A program made the position numbers and the translations under genes. Below, in pieces: positions 26,366 through 35,497 of a stretch of DNA of 64,000 nt. Origin of the DNA: JABDCI01 sp964475835 (GTDB taxonomy: Bacteria; Verrucomicrobiota; Verrucomicrobiia; JABWAM01); the NCBI GenBank assembly GCA_964475835.1, contig CAYYYL010000006.1, positions 49,862 through 113,861 on the forward strand. Direction: 5' to 3'. The notes under the pieces were generated by a model. It worked only from the letters and a program-made list of their open reading frames with translations, was not told the DNA's origin and did no database searches. Numbering within the stretch: position 1 is the stretch's first letter; every line of letters begins with the position of its first letter.

Positions 26366-27760
26366 TTATTTTGCCGTTTTGGACGAATCGGCCGACTCCA
26401 GACGGAAGACATGGGGAATCTCGGTGGGATCCCGGGGTTTGTGAGCCAGAATATCCTTAAAGTGAAGGGTGAGGAGATTGACGATCGCCTGGGGATCGTC
26501 ATCCCAGGGCAGGGACGCATTCACCCGGATTTGTAATGGGGCTTTGTCTGAATCCAGATACAACACCTCCGCAAGCACTTCCGCTGGATAGACATTCATC
26601 GGATAGTCCTTCGGAATATTTCGAAAGAGATCCCCTTCCAGGGTGTGAATGGAGAAGCGCATCGGAACCGGATGAGGTTTCAGGATCACAAACCAGCGAA
26701 ACCGCCCCAGATCCCGTTTCACGTTCACCCGGAGGCCCACCACCGACCACTCCACGCCATGTTCACCCATCCGCCAGGGAAATTCCTCACCATTGAATTT
26801 GGGAATCTTTGCCGTCAGCTTTGGGTTCCTGACATAGTAAAGCGTGTTCGTGAGGGTTGGAGCGTAAAACATTCCCACCACCGGCTGTTTTTCAGGAACG
26901 ACCGTGCTGTTATAGTCCCAGAAGGTCACTTTCGTGAACGCATCCTCAAGCACCAGGTGAAGCCGGTCGGGGTGTTGCTCATCCATTTCGGCGCGTTGAA
27001 ACACAGGTTCGTACACCACCACCCCTTGCTGCCAGGCCTCATGAAACGCATCCACCGCCTTCTGCTTGTCACCCTCCGGATCCCCTGATCCCAAAGTGAG
27101 GGCATCCACTTTCACAAGAAGAGAACTCAAAACATCCCAAGCCTCCGGATTGGGAGCCCAGGTCCATTTTCCCCCCAAAAGTAACATGGGAGACACAATC
27201 TGGGGGACCTTCGCCGCCACAACCTGGGGCGCTTTCCCCGAGGCTTGTTCTCCATTCTTTTTCCTGGCTGCAATCTGAAACAAAACCAGGGTCACCACCA
27301 CCCAAATAAGGACTAGGCCCCCACCTCCTGCAAACCAAAGCATGCGGCGCCTTCCCTTGGCTCCGCGATCGCCGGGTTGCGGCAATACCTGGGTCACCCC
27401 ACCCTCGTCCATTTTACCATCCGCAGGGATCACAAGTCTCGGCTTCGAGGCGACAGGAAGCTTTCGTTTCTCTGACAGATCGATTTGAAACAAATAGTCT
27501 CCAATCCGGATCACATCCTTGTCCTTCAATACATGTCGGACAATTCTTTCGTTATTCAAATAGGTGCCATTGGTACTACCTTCATCCCGCAGGATAAAAT
27601 TGCCATTCTGATCGAAAAGAATCGTCGCATGACTGCGCGAAACCGAGGTGCTCGGAAGGCAGAGTTGAGATGCCGGATCCCGACCCAGAGTAAAGCTCGC
27701 CTTAGGCAAAGGGTAGGCCTGCCGGTTGGTGGCATCCGAAATCAGGATAAGGGAAGGCAT
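26366..27760 (-). CDS. FHA-domain membrane protein
   Basis: With the ATG at 27760 the protein has 464 residues. Residues 1-95 form a forkhead-associated (phosphothreonine-binding) domain with the conserved GR (26-27), SRSH (41-44) and NGTYLN (64-69). A basic segment leads to one transmembrane helix (about residues 140-165). The remainder (about 170-464) is a soluble domain, presumably periplasmic, with no family I can name. Such proteins are usually partners of Ser/Thr kinases; none is encoded here. pgsA ends 187 bp upstream, with a hairpin between. Confidence 0.8.
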   Translation of the reverse strand: MPSLILISDATNRQAYPLPKASFTLGRDPASQLCLPSTSVSRSHATILFDQNGNFILRDEGSTNGTYLNNERIVRHVLKDKDVIRIGDYLFQIDLSEKRKLPVASKPRLVIPADGKMDEGGVTQVLPQPGDRGAKGRRRMLWFAGGGGLVLIWVVVTLVLFQIAARKKNGEQASGKAPQVVAAKVPQIVSPMLLLGGKWTWAPNPEAWDVLSSLLVKVDALTLGSGDPEGDKQKAVDAFHEAWQQGVVVYEPVFQRAEMDEQHPDRLHLVLEDAFTKVTFWDYNSTVVPEKQPVVGMFYAPTLTNTLYYVRNPKLTAKIPKFNGEEFPWRMGEHGVEWSVVGLRVNVKRDLGRFRWFVILKPHPVPMRFSIHTLEGDLFRNIPKDYPMNVYPAEVLAEVLYLDSDKAPLQIRVNASLPWDDDPQAIVNLLTLHFKDILAHKPRDPTEIPHVFRLESADSSKTAK

Positions 27761-27924
27761 AAAACGCCCCAACAGGCCTCTGAAAGGGCTTCCAACAATA
27801 TAACATCAGTTCTTGCCCCAGTCACTCAAGCAAAAATCTGGACATTAGAAATATTCGTCCGAAAAACCAAACCCAATTCATACAAGGAAAAGGTGCGCTG
27901 GAGTTGAAAGGCGTATCGAAAGCA

Positions 27925-27943
27925 CTTTCCAATCGATGGAAAG
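27925..27943 (-). terminator. Hairpin just after pgsA
   Basis: CTTTCC and GGAAAG form a 6-bp stem (27925-27930 with 27938-27943) around a 7-nt loop, starting three bases after the pgsA stop codon. There is no clear T run, so termination is only suggested. Confidence 0.35.
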
Positions 27944-27946
27944 CAT

Positions 27947-28543
27947 TTAGTCCAAGACCAGCTTCCAATGTTTTCGGAAGTACTCCCAACCCGAAAAAAG
28001 GCTCGTAAAGACGCACGCGGGATAGAGCACCCAGACTTCAAAGAGACCATACCCTGGCGTGGTAAGATTCATTCCAAAATCCTGAATCAAGGCGTAGTGG
28101 GTACAGAGGAAACCGATGGTAAAAAGCTGGGTGATTGTTTTGATCTTTCCCCCACGTTCCGCTGAAAGAGTCAGTCCCCTCTGTGCAGCCATCATTCGCA
28201 GCCCCGAAACAGAGAAGTCCCGGGCGAGGAGAACCAGAACAATCCATGCAGGCATCGCGTGGTTTGCCACCAACGTGACCCAGGCTGAGGTGACGAGAAT
28301 TTTGTCGGCAATCGGATCCCATAACTTTCCAAAATTGGTCACCTGATTGGTCCTCCGTGCCAGATGACCATCCAACCAGTCCGAAACACATGCGATGATG
28401 AAACAGATCAGCGCAATGGTGTGGTGAAATGGGGTTGGCCGAAGGGATGGAAAAATGTAAGGAAGCGGCTGATCAAAGAAAAAAACAAAAAACACGGCCG
28501 CGAGCGGGAGGCGCAACAGCGTGATCCGGTTGGGGAGATTCAT
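27947..28543 (-). CDS. pgsA: CDP-diacylglycerol-glycerol-3-phosphate 3-phosphatidyltransferase
   Basis: A 198-residue multipass membrane enzyme of phosphatidylglycerol synthesis. The CDP-alcohol phosphatidyltransferase signature is complete: Asp55 xx Asp58-Gly59 xx Ala62-Arg63, then Gly72 xxx Asp76 xxx Asp80, in SDWLDGHLARRTNQVTNFG KLWDPIAD. It begins MNLPNRITLLRLPLA, typical for PgsA. The gene is 12 bp downstream of rimO, so rodZ-like, rimO and pgsA form one operon. Confidence 0.95.
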   Translation of the reverse strand: MNLPNRITLLRLPLAAVFFVFFFDQPLPYIFPSLRPTPFHHTIALICFIIACVSDWLDGHLARRTNQVTNFGKLWDPIADKILVTSAWVTLVANHAMPAWIVLVLLARDFSVSGLRMMAAQRGLTLSAERGGKIKTITQLFTIGFLCTHYALIQDFGMNLTTPGYGLFEVWVLYPACVFTSLFSGWEYFRKHWKLVLD

Positions 28544-28555
28544 GACGGTCGGATC

Positions 28556-29917
28556 CTACGCCTTCGCAAGCTCGGCCACCAGATCGTACTCATGGGAATC
28601 CACAATGAGTGCCTGGTGAAACTCACCTGAACGCCACCCCCTGCCCCGAAGCAATACACGGCCGTCGATATCCGCAGCATCCGACTCCGTGCGCCCGACA
28701 AGTTTCCCTCCCTGTTGCTCCACAAGGATCCGGAGCGTTTCCCCCACCTTTGCCTTCATGATCTCGGATGAAATCTTTTGCTGGAGCGACATCAACTTCT
28801 TCCTCCGCGCTTTCTTGATCTTTGCCGGAATCTGATTCTGCATCCGACCAGCTACGGTTCCGTCCTCCTGCGAATATTCAAACACCCCCAGTCGCTCAAA
28901 GCGGGCATCCTTCACAAAACCGCACAAGCTTTCAAACTGGTCGTCCGTTTCCCCTGGAAACCCCACAATGAACGTGGTTCGAATCGCAATCCCGGGAATC
29001 CGTGAACGCAAATCCCGTATGACCTTTTCGATGTGCGCACGGGAGGTCTCCCGGCGCATGCGCAGCAACATGTCATCATGGATGTGCTGAAGGGGAATAT
29101 CGATATAACGACAAACCTTCGGGCACGCGGCAATCGTGTCCATCAACGATTCATTCCAGTGCGCGGGGTGTGTATAGAGCACACGAATCCAAAAATCGCC
29201 CTCGATGGAGTTCAAGCGCTTCAGCAACTGCCCAAGTCCATCTGATATCTGAAGGTCCTTCCCAAAATAAGTGGTATCCTGTGAAATCAAAAGCAACTCC
29301 TTCACCCCGCGGCCCACCAGGGAACGGGCCTCCGCCTCGACATCCTCGAGGGTTCGACTTCGATGACGCCCCCGCATGATGGGAATCGAGCAAAAGGCAC
29401 ATGGATGATTGCAACCCTCGCCAATCTTCAAATAGGCATAGTGTGACGGCGTGAGTTGATAACGGGGAGTCGAAAAATCGTAGAGATAGGTCGGCTTGCG
29501 GCTTACAAAAGAGGGTGGCGCGGCAATCGGAGCCTCAGGTGTTGCACCCGAGTTCTCCGGGCGATCCAACTGGTCAATGATCTCGTGAATTCGGGGAACC
29601 TCGTTGATTCCGATAAAACCACTCACCTCCGGCAACTCTTTTTGAAGATCCCTGGCATAGCGCTGCGCCATGCAACCGGCGACAAGGAGTTTCTGCCCGG
29701 GACGGATCGAGCGCAACTGATTCGCTTCGAGGATGGCATCGATCGATTCCTGTTTCGATCCTTCCACAAAACCGCAGGTATTCACGATCACCACATCCGC
29801 GTTTTCCTGACTCGCCTCGATGACATGGCCCGCTTTCGCGAGTACTCCGAGCATCACTTCCGAATCGACAAGGTTCTTAGCGCAACCAAGGCTCAACAAA
29901 TGAACCGACCGCTTCAT
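28556..29917 (-). CDS. rimO: Ribosomal protein S12 methylthiotransferase RimO
   Basis: A 453-residue radical-SAM enzyme that methylthiolates an aspartate in ribosomal protein S12. The N-terminal UPF0004 domain carries the cluster cysteines Cys12 (SLGCAKN), Cys48 (NTCGF) and Cys82 (GCMAQRY). The radical-SAM CxxxCxxC is at 169-176 (GCNHPCAFC). The C-terminal TRAM domain begins near residue 385. It starts with an ATG that overlaps the stop of the rodZ-like gene as ATGA, and pgsA follows 12 bp on. Confidence 0.96.
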   Translation of the reverse strand: MKRSVHLLSLGCAKNLVDSEVMLGVLAKAGHVIEASQENADVVIVNTCGFVEGSKQESIDAILEANQLRSIRPGQKLLVAGCMAQRYARDLQKELPEVSGFIGINEVPRIHEIIDQLDRPENSGATPEAPIAAPPSFVSRKPTYLYDFSTPRYQLTPSHYAYLKIGEGCNHPCAFCSIPIMRGRHRSRTLEDVEAEARSLVGRGVKELLLISQDTTYFGKDLQISDGLGQLLKRLNSIEGDFWIRVLYTHPAHWNESLMDTIAACPKVCRYIDIPLQHIHDDMLLRMRRETSRAHIEKVIRDLRSRIPGIAIRTTFIVGFPGETDDQFESLCGFVKDARFERLGVFEYSQEDGTVAGRMQNQIPAKIKKARRKKLMSLQQKISSEIMKAKVGETLRILVEQQGGKLVGRTESDAADIDGRVLLRGRGWRSGEFHQALIVDSHEYDLVAELAKA

Positions 29918-30501
29918 GGAGTGCGATGCAGCTCGGGAACCGCGTTGGTGCTCAAGGTCAGAGAGGGCAGGGCCATGGATGGTTGGGAAAGAGGTTCGGC
30001 GGAATCGGAAGGGGGTGTTTCCGGCGCTGCAAGTGCACTCGAAACCTCAGGCGAAGGCGGCGGAAGGGGCGCAGGGGTCGGAGGCATCTTCATGATCCAA
30101 TAACCACACACGGCGGCAACCCCAATCACCGCAAGTGCCGCAATCAGTACGGTACGCCCTGTCGAGGAGAGAGAAGGAGCGGCTGTTGTCGGAACACTCA
30201 CATGACGCTGCACCGGCGAACGGGCCCGCTGATCCTCGGTGATATCAAAAATGGCCTTGGGTTCCGGCTGGGGGACCTGCTCCGAAAATTGCTGGATCAA
30301 TGGGGCACTGTCGATCCCCAGATAGTCTGCATAATGGCGCAAAAAACTGCGCACATAGACATGGGCTGGAAACTGGTCGTAACGATCCTCCTCCAGATCG
30401 CGAAGGCGGTCGAGTTTGATCCGAAGTGCCTTGGAGGCAACCTCATCTGAAATCCCTTTTTTCTTCCGCGCCTCACGCAAAGTTTCGCCAATGGATGCCA
30501 T
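29914..30501 (-). CDS. RodZ-like helix-turn-helix membrane protein
   Basis: A 195-residue protein with an N-terminal HTH_25 domain (residues 3-70, IGETLREARKKKGISDEVAS, KLDRLRDLEEDRYDQFP, YVRSFLRHYADYLG), a linker and one membrane helix (about 120-140). The short proline/serine-rich tail lacks the DUF4115 periplasmic domain of full RodZ. RodZ proteins tie MreB filaments to the membrane and shape rods. It overlaps rimO by four bases. In other bacteria such HTH-membrane genes often precede pgsA or rimO-type genes, which fits. Confidence 0.85.
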   Translation of the reverse strand: MASIGETLREARKKKGISDEVASKALRIKLDRLRDLEEDRYDQFPAHVYVRSFLRHYADYLGIDSAPLIQQFSEQVPQPEPKAIFDITEDQRARSPVQRHVSVPTTAAPSLSSTGRTVLIAALAVIGVAAVCGYWIMKMPPTPAPLPPPSPEVSSALAAPETPPSDSAEPLSQPSMALPSLTLSTNAVPELHRTP

Positions 30502-30619
30502 GATTCCCCACCTTGTGAAAAAAATACCAAAAATGCAAAACCAAAAAGGAGGTCATCTTTTTATGGCAATCTTCCCGCTTGAGTCCTCCCCGGCATTGGC
30601 TCAAAAGCGCAGGACGACC

Positions 30620-31078
30620 ATGGGAAAGGAACAAAACGGCTTTTTTTTCGATGACGAGCCCTCCGGGGACTGGTTGGAGGATTTTCTGGAGGATCCCTCC
30701 GAATCTCAAATCACGGAAACTTTGATAAAAGCTTCGGGCCCAAGCCGCCGGTCGTTCCGAAGCCTTGCCTCAAAAATTCTCCCACTGCCAAAGGGGGGAT
30801 ATCTTCACTCTTCCACAGCCTCCCAGGCTCTCGTAGCTGCAGAACTCGCCGCCACCCTCCTGGATCAACCCGCCTCCAATCTACCGGATCGGGTCCGTGC
30901 CGTATTGAAAACCCACGTCATCATTCCTCAGCCCGATTGGCCCCAAACCGCCATCCGGGCCGTGGAACAGGTGCGAGATCACTCCCGACTCCGGGATCTC
31001 TGGGAACAAACCGATGAGTTCGAGGATTGGATGGTGAAGGTGGAATTTTTACTGACCCGGCTGCGAAGGAAAAACTGA
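30620..31078 (+). CDS. DUF4259-like small protein
   Basis: The ATG at 30620 gives a 152-residue product starting MGKEQNGFFFDDEPSGDWLEDF; the frame is open far upstream but crosses the divergent rodZ-like start. The pattern of a short acidic N-terminal 'DW' segment, a middle helical block (AAELAATLLDQP) and an ending LRDLWEQTDEFEDWMVKVEFLLTRL resembles DUF4259 proteins, whose function is unknown. I give this moderate confidence. It lies 50 bp ahead of cydA. Confidence 0.6.
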   Translation: MGKEQNGFFFDDEPSGDWLEDFLEDPSESQITETLIKASGPSRRSFRSLASKILPLPKGGYLHSSTASQALVAAELAATLLDQPASNLPDRVRAVLKTHVIIPQPDWPQTAIRAVEQVRDHSRLRDLWEQTDEFEDWMVKVEFLLTRLRRKN

Positions 31079-31128
31079 ATCCAAATCCATTTGGATTTTT
31101 CCGCCGCCGTTCCCTATGATGGGAGTCC

Positions 31129-32448
31129 ATGTCCGATCTCCTTGCAGCCCGGTCTCAAATGGCGATGTCCCTCGCCTTTCATATCGTTTTTGCTGTCGTT
31201 GGCATAGCCATGCCGCTGTTGATGGCGGTGGCGGAGGGATGCTGGCTCCGGACGCGTGACGAAACTTTTTTGATTTTGGCAAAACGCTGGGCAAAAGGGA
31301 CCGCCATCATGTTCGCCGTGGGAGCCGTATCGGGAACCGTCCTTTCGTTTGAACTCGGACTCCTCTGGCCGGGGTTCATGGCTTACGCAGGACCCATTTT
31401 CGGAATGCCCTTCTCACTCGAGGGTTTTGCTTTTTTCGTCGAAGCGATTTTCTTGGGAATCTATCTCTACGGCTGGAATCGCGTCTCTCCTCGCATCCAC
31501 TGGTTCTGCGGGGTGTTGGTTGCGCTGAGCGGAGTGGCTTCAGGCATATTTGTCGTCATCGCCAACGCATGGATGAACACTCCAACCGGTTTCGATATCG
31601 CGGGAGGGCGAGCGGTCCACATCGACCCGCTTGCGGCCATGAACAACCCTGCCGCCTTCACCCAGACGCTGCATATGACCGTCGCCGCCTACCAGGCGGT
31701 GGCCTTCGTTGTTGCGGGCATCCACGCATGGCAGCTCCTGCGTACCCCCGCTGAACCGTTTCACCGAAAAGCTTTTGCCATTGCCTGGATCCTCGCCGTC
31801 GTCACAACCCTGCTTCAACCCATCAGTGGGGATCTGCTCGCCAAACAAGTGGCCCATAACCAGCCTGTGAAACTCGCTGCAATGGAAGGCCAGTTCGAAA
31901 CCGAACGCGGAGCCCCCCTGCGAATCGGAGGAATCCCGGATGTTGCCCGCCGAAAAACTTCCTACGCGCTGGAAATCCCCAAGGCCCTCAGCATTCTCTC
32001 CTACAATGATCCGAACGCGGAAGTGAAAGGGCTGAATCACTTTCCGGAGGAAAACTGGCCCCCGGTCGCCATCGTCCATATCGCCTTTCAAGTCATGGTC
32101 GGATGCGGAGTGATCCTCCTTGTCACCACCCTCCTTGGAATGGGGTTGAGCATGAAACACCGAACCTGGCCTTTTTCCGCCTGGTTTCTCAAACTCGTGA
32201 TTGCCTGCAGTCCCCTCGGAATCCTCGCCATCCAGGCGGGTTGGACCGTAACCGAGGTGGGACGCCAACCCTGGATCATTTATGGCGTGATGCTCACCCG
32301 GGACGCCGTAACCCCCATGCCCCAACTCATGATCCCCTTTCTTACCTTCAGCCTTCTCTATCTTTTTCTCGCCGTGGTCGTGGTTTTTCTCCTGAAGCGA
32401 CAGGTCTTTGACACACCGATCTCGAAAACAGAGGTATCCCATGGGTGA
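31129..32448 (+). CDS. cydA: Cytochrome bd ubiquinol oxidase subunit I (cyanide-insensitive, short Q-loop type)
   Basis: A 439-residue multipass protein. The heme ligand His18 is in SLAFHIVFAVVG. The quinol and heme binding regions GLLWPGFMAYAGPIFGMPFSLEG, HMTVAAYQAVAFVVAG and TEVGRQPWIIYGVMLT are present. It lacks the extended Q-loop of E. coli CydA, placing it with CioA-type oxidases. It reduces oxygen to water with quinol, without pumping protons, and helps under low oxygen or respiratory stress. cydB begins inside its last eight bases. Confidence 0.95.
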   Translation: MSDLLAARSQMAMSLAFHIVFAVVGIAMPLLMAVAEGCWLRTRDETFLILAKRWAKGTAIMFAVGAVSGTVLSFELGLLWPGFMAYAGPIFGMPFSLEGFAFFVEAIFLGIYLYGWNRVSPRIHWFCGVLVALSGVASGIFVVIANAWMNTPTGFDIAGGRAVHIDPLAAMNNPAAFTQTLHMTVAAYQAVAFVVAGIHAWQLLRTPAEPFHRKAFAIAWILAVVTTLLQPISGDLLAKQVAHNQPVKLAAMEGQFETERGAPLRIGGIPDVARRKTSYALEIPKALSILSYNDPNAEVKGLNHFPEENWPPVAIVHIAFQVMVGCGVILLVTTLLGMGLSMKHRTWPFSAWFLKLVIACSPLGILAIQAGWTVTEVGRQPWIIYGVMLTRDAVTPMPQLMIPFLTFSLLYLFLAVVVVFLLKRQVFDTPISKTEVSHG

Positions 32449-33457
32449 GTGGGAAATCTGGATCGCGGGCATCATTCTCATCTCGCTCACCCTCTACGCC
32501 CTCGGCGCCGGCGCAGATTTCGGCGGGGGCGTGTGGGATCTTTTTGCGGGCGGGCGTCGCGCACGGGAACAGCGACGCCTGATCGAGCAAGCCATTGGCC
32601 CGATCTGGGAGGCCAATCATGTCTGGCTCATTCTCGCCATTGTACTCATGTTCGTCGCTTTTCCCACGGCATATTCCGCCATTTCCACGGCCCTCCACAT
32701 CCCACTAGCCCTCCTTCTCATCGGTATCGTGCTGCGCGGCTCCGCATTCACCTTCCGTTCCCATGATGATCCCCGGGATGACATTCAAAAACGATGGAGC
32801 CGGATCTTCGCTGTAGCGAGTGTGATCTCCCCACTCATGCTCGGTGTTTGCATTGGGGCGATCGCCTCCGGACGCATCCGCGGGGATCCCGAGACCGGAC
32901 GCATCACCCCCGATTTTTTCTCCTCCTGGCTGGCTCCCTTTCCCTGGGCAATAGGAATCTTCACCCTCTGTCTTTTCGCTTTTCTTGCCGCCGTCTACCT
33001 TTCCGTGGAGGCGTCCGATCCCGATCTGAAAAACGACTTTCGCCTTCGTGCCCTAGCATCCGCCGTCGCCGTGGGCATCATGGCTGCCATCAGTTTCATC
33101 CTCTCAAAACACGGGGCCCCTGAAATCAGACGGGGCCTGGCCCATTCCACATGGGCGATCCCCTTTCAACTCATTACGGCCTTCGTTGCTGTAGCCGCTA
33201 TCTCGGCCCTGGCACGCCGTCGTTTCAACCAGGCCCGCATTCTCGCCATCGTGCAAGTCACCCTGGTGATCTGGGGGTGGGGCCTGGCTCAATTCCCCTA
33301 CATCCTTGAACCTGACCTCACCTTTTATAATTGCGCAGCCCCGAATAATGTTCTCAAACTTCTGTTGATTGCCCTTGGCGCAGGCGCCTTGGTCCTCTTC
33401 CCCTCGCTTGGCATTTTGTTCATGATCTTCAAAAAGCCGACGCCATCCGGGAAGTGA
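32441..33457 (+). CDS. cydB: Cytochrome bd ubiquinol oxidase subunit II
   Basis: The ATG at 32441 overlaps the cydA stop by eight bases and gives a 338-residue product beginning MGEWEIWIAGIILISLT. It has the family phrases GAGADFGGGVWDLF, GPIWEANHVWLILAIVLMF and LRGSAFTFR, and eight or so membrane helices. No small CydX-like gene follows; 40 bp separate cydB from trpD. CydB is the structural partner of CydA. Confidence 0.95.
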   Translation: MGEWEIWIAGIILISLTLYALGAGADFGGGVWDLFAGGRRAREQRRLIEQAIGPIWEANHVWLILAIVLMFVAFPTAYSAISTALHIPLALLLIGIVLRGSAFTFRSHDDPRDDIQKRWSRIFAVASVISPLMLGVCIGAIASGRIRGDPETGRITPDFFSSWLAPFPWAIGIFTLCLFAFLAAVYLSVEASDPDLKNDFRLRALASAVAVGIMAAISFILSKHGAPEIRRGLAHSTWAIPFQLITAFVAVAAISALARRRFNQARILAIVQVTLVIWGWGLAQFPYILEPDLTFYNCAAPNNVLKLLLIALGAGALVLFPSLGILFMIFKKPTPSGK

Positions 33458-33497
33458 TGCTTTTAACTTGGTTCCTTTCCCGTTTTTGAGTAGTTGA

Positions 33498-34574
33498 TTG
33501 CTCGTGCTCTCCTCCCAAAATCAACTTCACCTTCTCAGTCAGCACGCCGCTGAGGGACAGGACCTCACCCCGCCGGAAATCGAGCAAGCCATTCACGATT
33601 TGCTCGAACAAAACGTCCCCGTCGAAACCAAGGCTGAATTTTTGCTCTGTCTGGCCAGAAAGGGGGAAACCCCGGAGGAAATCGCCACCTTTGCCACCCT
33701 GATTCGCGATCTGGCCGTGGATCCGCAGATTGACAGCAGTCTCCTCGGAGGAACCGTTCTCGACACCTGTGGCACCGGCGGCGATGGCATGAACACCTTC
33801 AATGTTTCCACCGCGGCGGCATTCATCCTTGCCGCTGCTGGAATTGCGGTTGCCAAACACGGCAATCGCTCAATCACTTCCAAGTGCGGGAGTGCCGACG
33901 TTCTGGAGGGTTTGGGAATCAAAATCGAGATGCCCCCGGTCCGTCTGCGTCAGGGGCTTGAAAAACTGAAAATCGGTTTCCTCTTTGCTCCGGACTATCA
34001 CAAGGTCTTCAAATATCTCCAACCCGTGCGCCAGCATCTTGCCGAACAGGGAAAACGAACCATTTTCAATCTGCTCGGTCCCTTGGTCAATCCCGCCCGT
34101 CCGAACACCCAGGTCATCGGGGTTTACACACCCGCGATCACTGATCTTTACGCACATGTGCTCAAACAGATGCGGATCAAACGTGCCGTGGTTGTCCATG
34201 GCTATGCGCCGGATCGAAAATCGGGTTTTGATGAAATGTCCACCATCGGACCTTCCAAAATCTCCCAGCTTCATTCCAACGGAAATGTCGAAACGCTCGA
34301 AGTGGACCCGGGACCCTTCAAATTCCAGAAGGCACAGCTCATGGATCTTCAGGGAGGCGATGTGGTCACAAACGTCCGCATCATCCAGGAATTGTTTTCC
34401 GGGAAGGATAAGGGGCCCAAACGTGATTTCCTCCTCTATAACTGCAGTTTGGGATTCGTGATGGCCGGTCAGGCCAAGGATATTGCCGCCGGCATCGAAC
34501 GGGCGCGGGACATCCTCGAAAGCGGCGCCGCCCTGGCCAAACTCGATGCCTACCGCGAATTCAGCAAGAGTTAG
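33498..34574 (+). CDS. trpD: Anthranilate phosphoribosyltransferase
   Basis: A 358-residue enzyme that joins anthranilate to PRPP in tryptophan synthesis. The PRPP-binding motif DTCGTGGDGMNTFNVST and the KHGNRSITSKCGSADVLEGLG signature are complete. The frame opens at TTG 33498; a GTG at 33504 is an alternative and no strong Shine-Dalgarno decides. No other trp gene is near. It is followed after 21 bp by the polysaccharide-type cluster. Confidence 0.95.
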   Translation: MLVLSSQNQLHLLSQHAAEGQDLTPPEIEQAIHDLLEQNVPVETKAEFLLCLARKGETPEEIATFATLIRDLAVDPQIDSSLLGGTVLDTCGTGGDGMNTFNVSTAAAFILAAAGIAVAKHGNRSITSKCGSADVLEGLGIKIEMPPVRLRQGLEKLKIGFLFAPDYHKVFKYLQPVRQHLAEQGKRTIFNLLGPLVNPARPNTQVIGVYTPAITDLYAHVLKQMRIKRAVVVHGYAPDRKSGFDEMSTIGPSKISQLHSNGNVETLEVDPGPFKFQKAQLMDLQGGDVVTNVRIIQELFSGKDKGPKRDFLLYNCSLGFVMAGQAKDIAAGIERARDILESGAALAKLDAYREFSKS

Positions 34575-34595
34575 CAGGTTGCGATCGATTGTGCG

Positions 34596-35483
34596 ATGAG
34601 TCTCCCCGTCTCCACACCATCCCCGGATCGCGGTCAGAAGGAAAACCGTTCCTGGTGGACCGAAAACCCCATGACCTACGATTGGGAAAAGACGATTCGC
34701 GCCCCTGAGGGATCCCCCGAGTTTTTCCAACAGTGTGATCAGCGCGCCATCGAAGCTCATCGGCCCTTCGGACACCCCGCGCATCCCGCGGATGCTCCAT
34801 ATTCTCAACTGATTCCATGGGCGGAGATGCGTGGCAAGCGCGTCCTCGAAATCGGTTGCGGCATGGGGCTCCACGCATCCCTTTTCGCCGGGGCAGGTGC
34901 CTGCGTCGTGACCATGGATCTGACCACCCGCGCCTCCCGCCTCGCCCGCAAACGATTTGATCAGTCGCATAACCGAGCAAATGTCATTCAGGCGGACGGC
35001 GAAAAACTCCCCTTCCCTGACGCCTGTTTTGATCACGTCTGGTCCTGGGGCGTCATCCACCACTCCCATCATACTGAAACCATTGCCAGGGAGGTCCATC
35101 GGGTTTTGAAACCTGGGGGACGCTTCCAATGCATGGTCTACCATCGCACCAGTGTTCGCTATTGGATCATCGGCGGAATTCAGCACGGTCTGTTGCGGGG
35201 AAAACTGTTGCGAATGAGTCTGGAGGATGTCAATCAGACCTTCACCGATGGTGCGATCGCACGACACTACACTCGCAACGAATTCCGGGATGTCCTTGCA
35301 GATTTCAACCCCGTCCGATTCCGGATCCTGCAGGAAGCAGGATCGGATGCCATCCCAAAAATCTCCCCCATCCTCCGAAAAACTACACCTTCCCTTGCCG
35401 CTCGAATCGATTCATGGGTGGACTCCCGCTTTGGATGGTTTCTGTTCGCCGAGGCCACAAAGCCTCAAATCCCCCCCAGTTGA
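34596..35483 (+). CDS. Class I SAM-dependent methyltransferase
   Basis: A 295-residue enzyme with the SAM-binding motif I VLEIGCGMGLHASLFA (about residues 82-97), motif II VVTMDLT and motif IV FDHVWSWGVIHHS. The sequence resembles small-molecule or sugar methyltransferases of the UbiE/Methyltransf_11 type. Its position directly before two glycosyltransferases and a heparinase-like gene suggests a role in decorating a surface glycan, which is inferred. It starts at ATG 34596, 21 bp after trpD. Confidence 0.85.
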   Translation: MSLPVSTPSPDRGQKENRSWWTENPMTYDWEKTIRAPEGSPEFFQQCDQRAIEAHRPFGHPAHPADAPYSQLIPWAEMRGKRVLEIGCGMGLHASLFAGAGACVVTMDLTTRASRLARKRFDQSHNRANVIQADGEKLPFPDACFDHVWSWGVIHHSHHTETIAREVHRVLKPGGRFQCMVYHRTSVRYWIIGGIQHGLLRGKLLRMSLEDVNQTFTDGAIARHYTRNEFRDVLADFNPVRFRILQEAGSDAIPKISPILRKTTPSLAARIDSWVDSRFGWFLFAEATKPQIPPS

Positions 35484-35497
35484 CTTGATCCCCTTCC

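Noticed and set aside
33870..35267. 465-codon minus-strand frame across trpD and the methyltransferase gene
   Set aside because: Both plus-strand genes carry clear family motifs; the antisense frame reflects strand-biased base composition.
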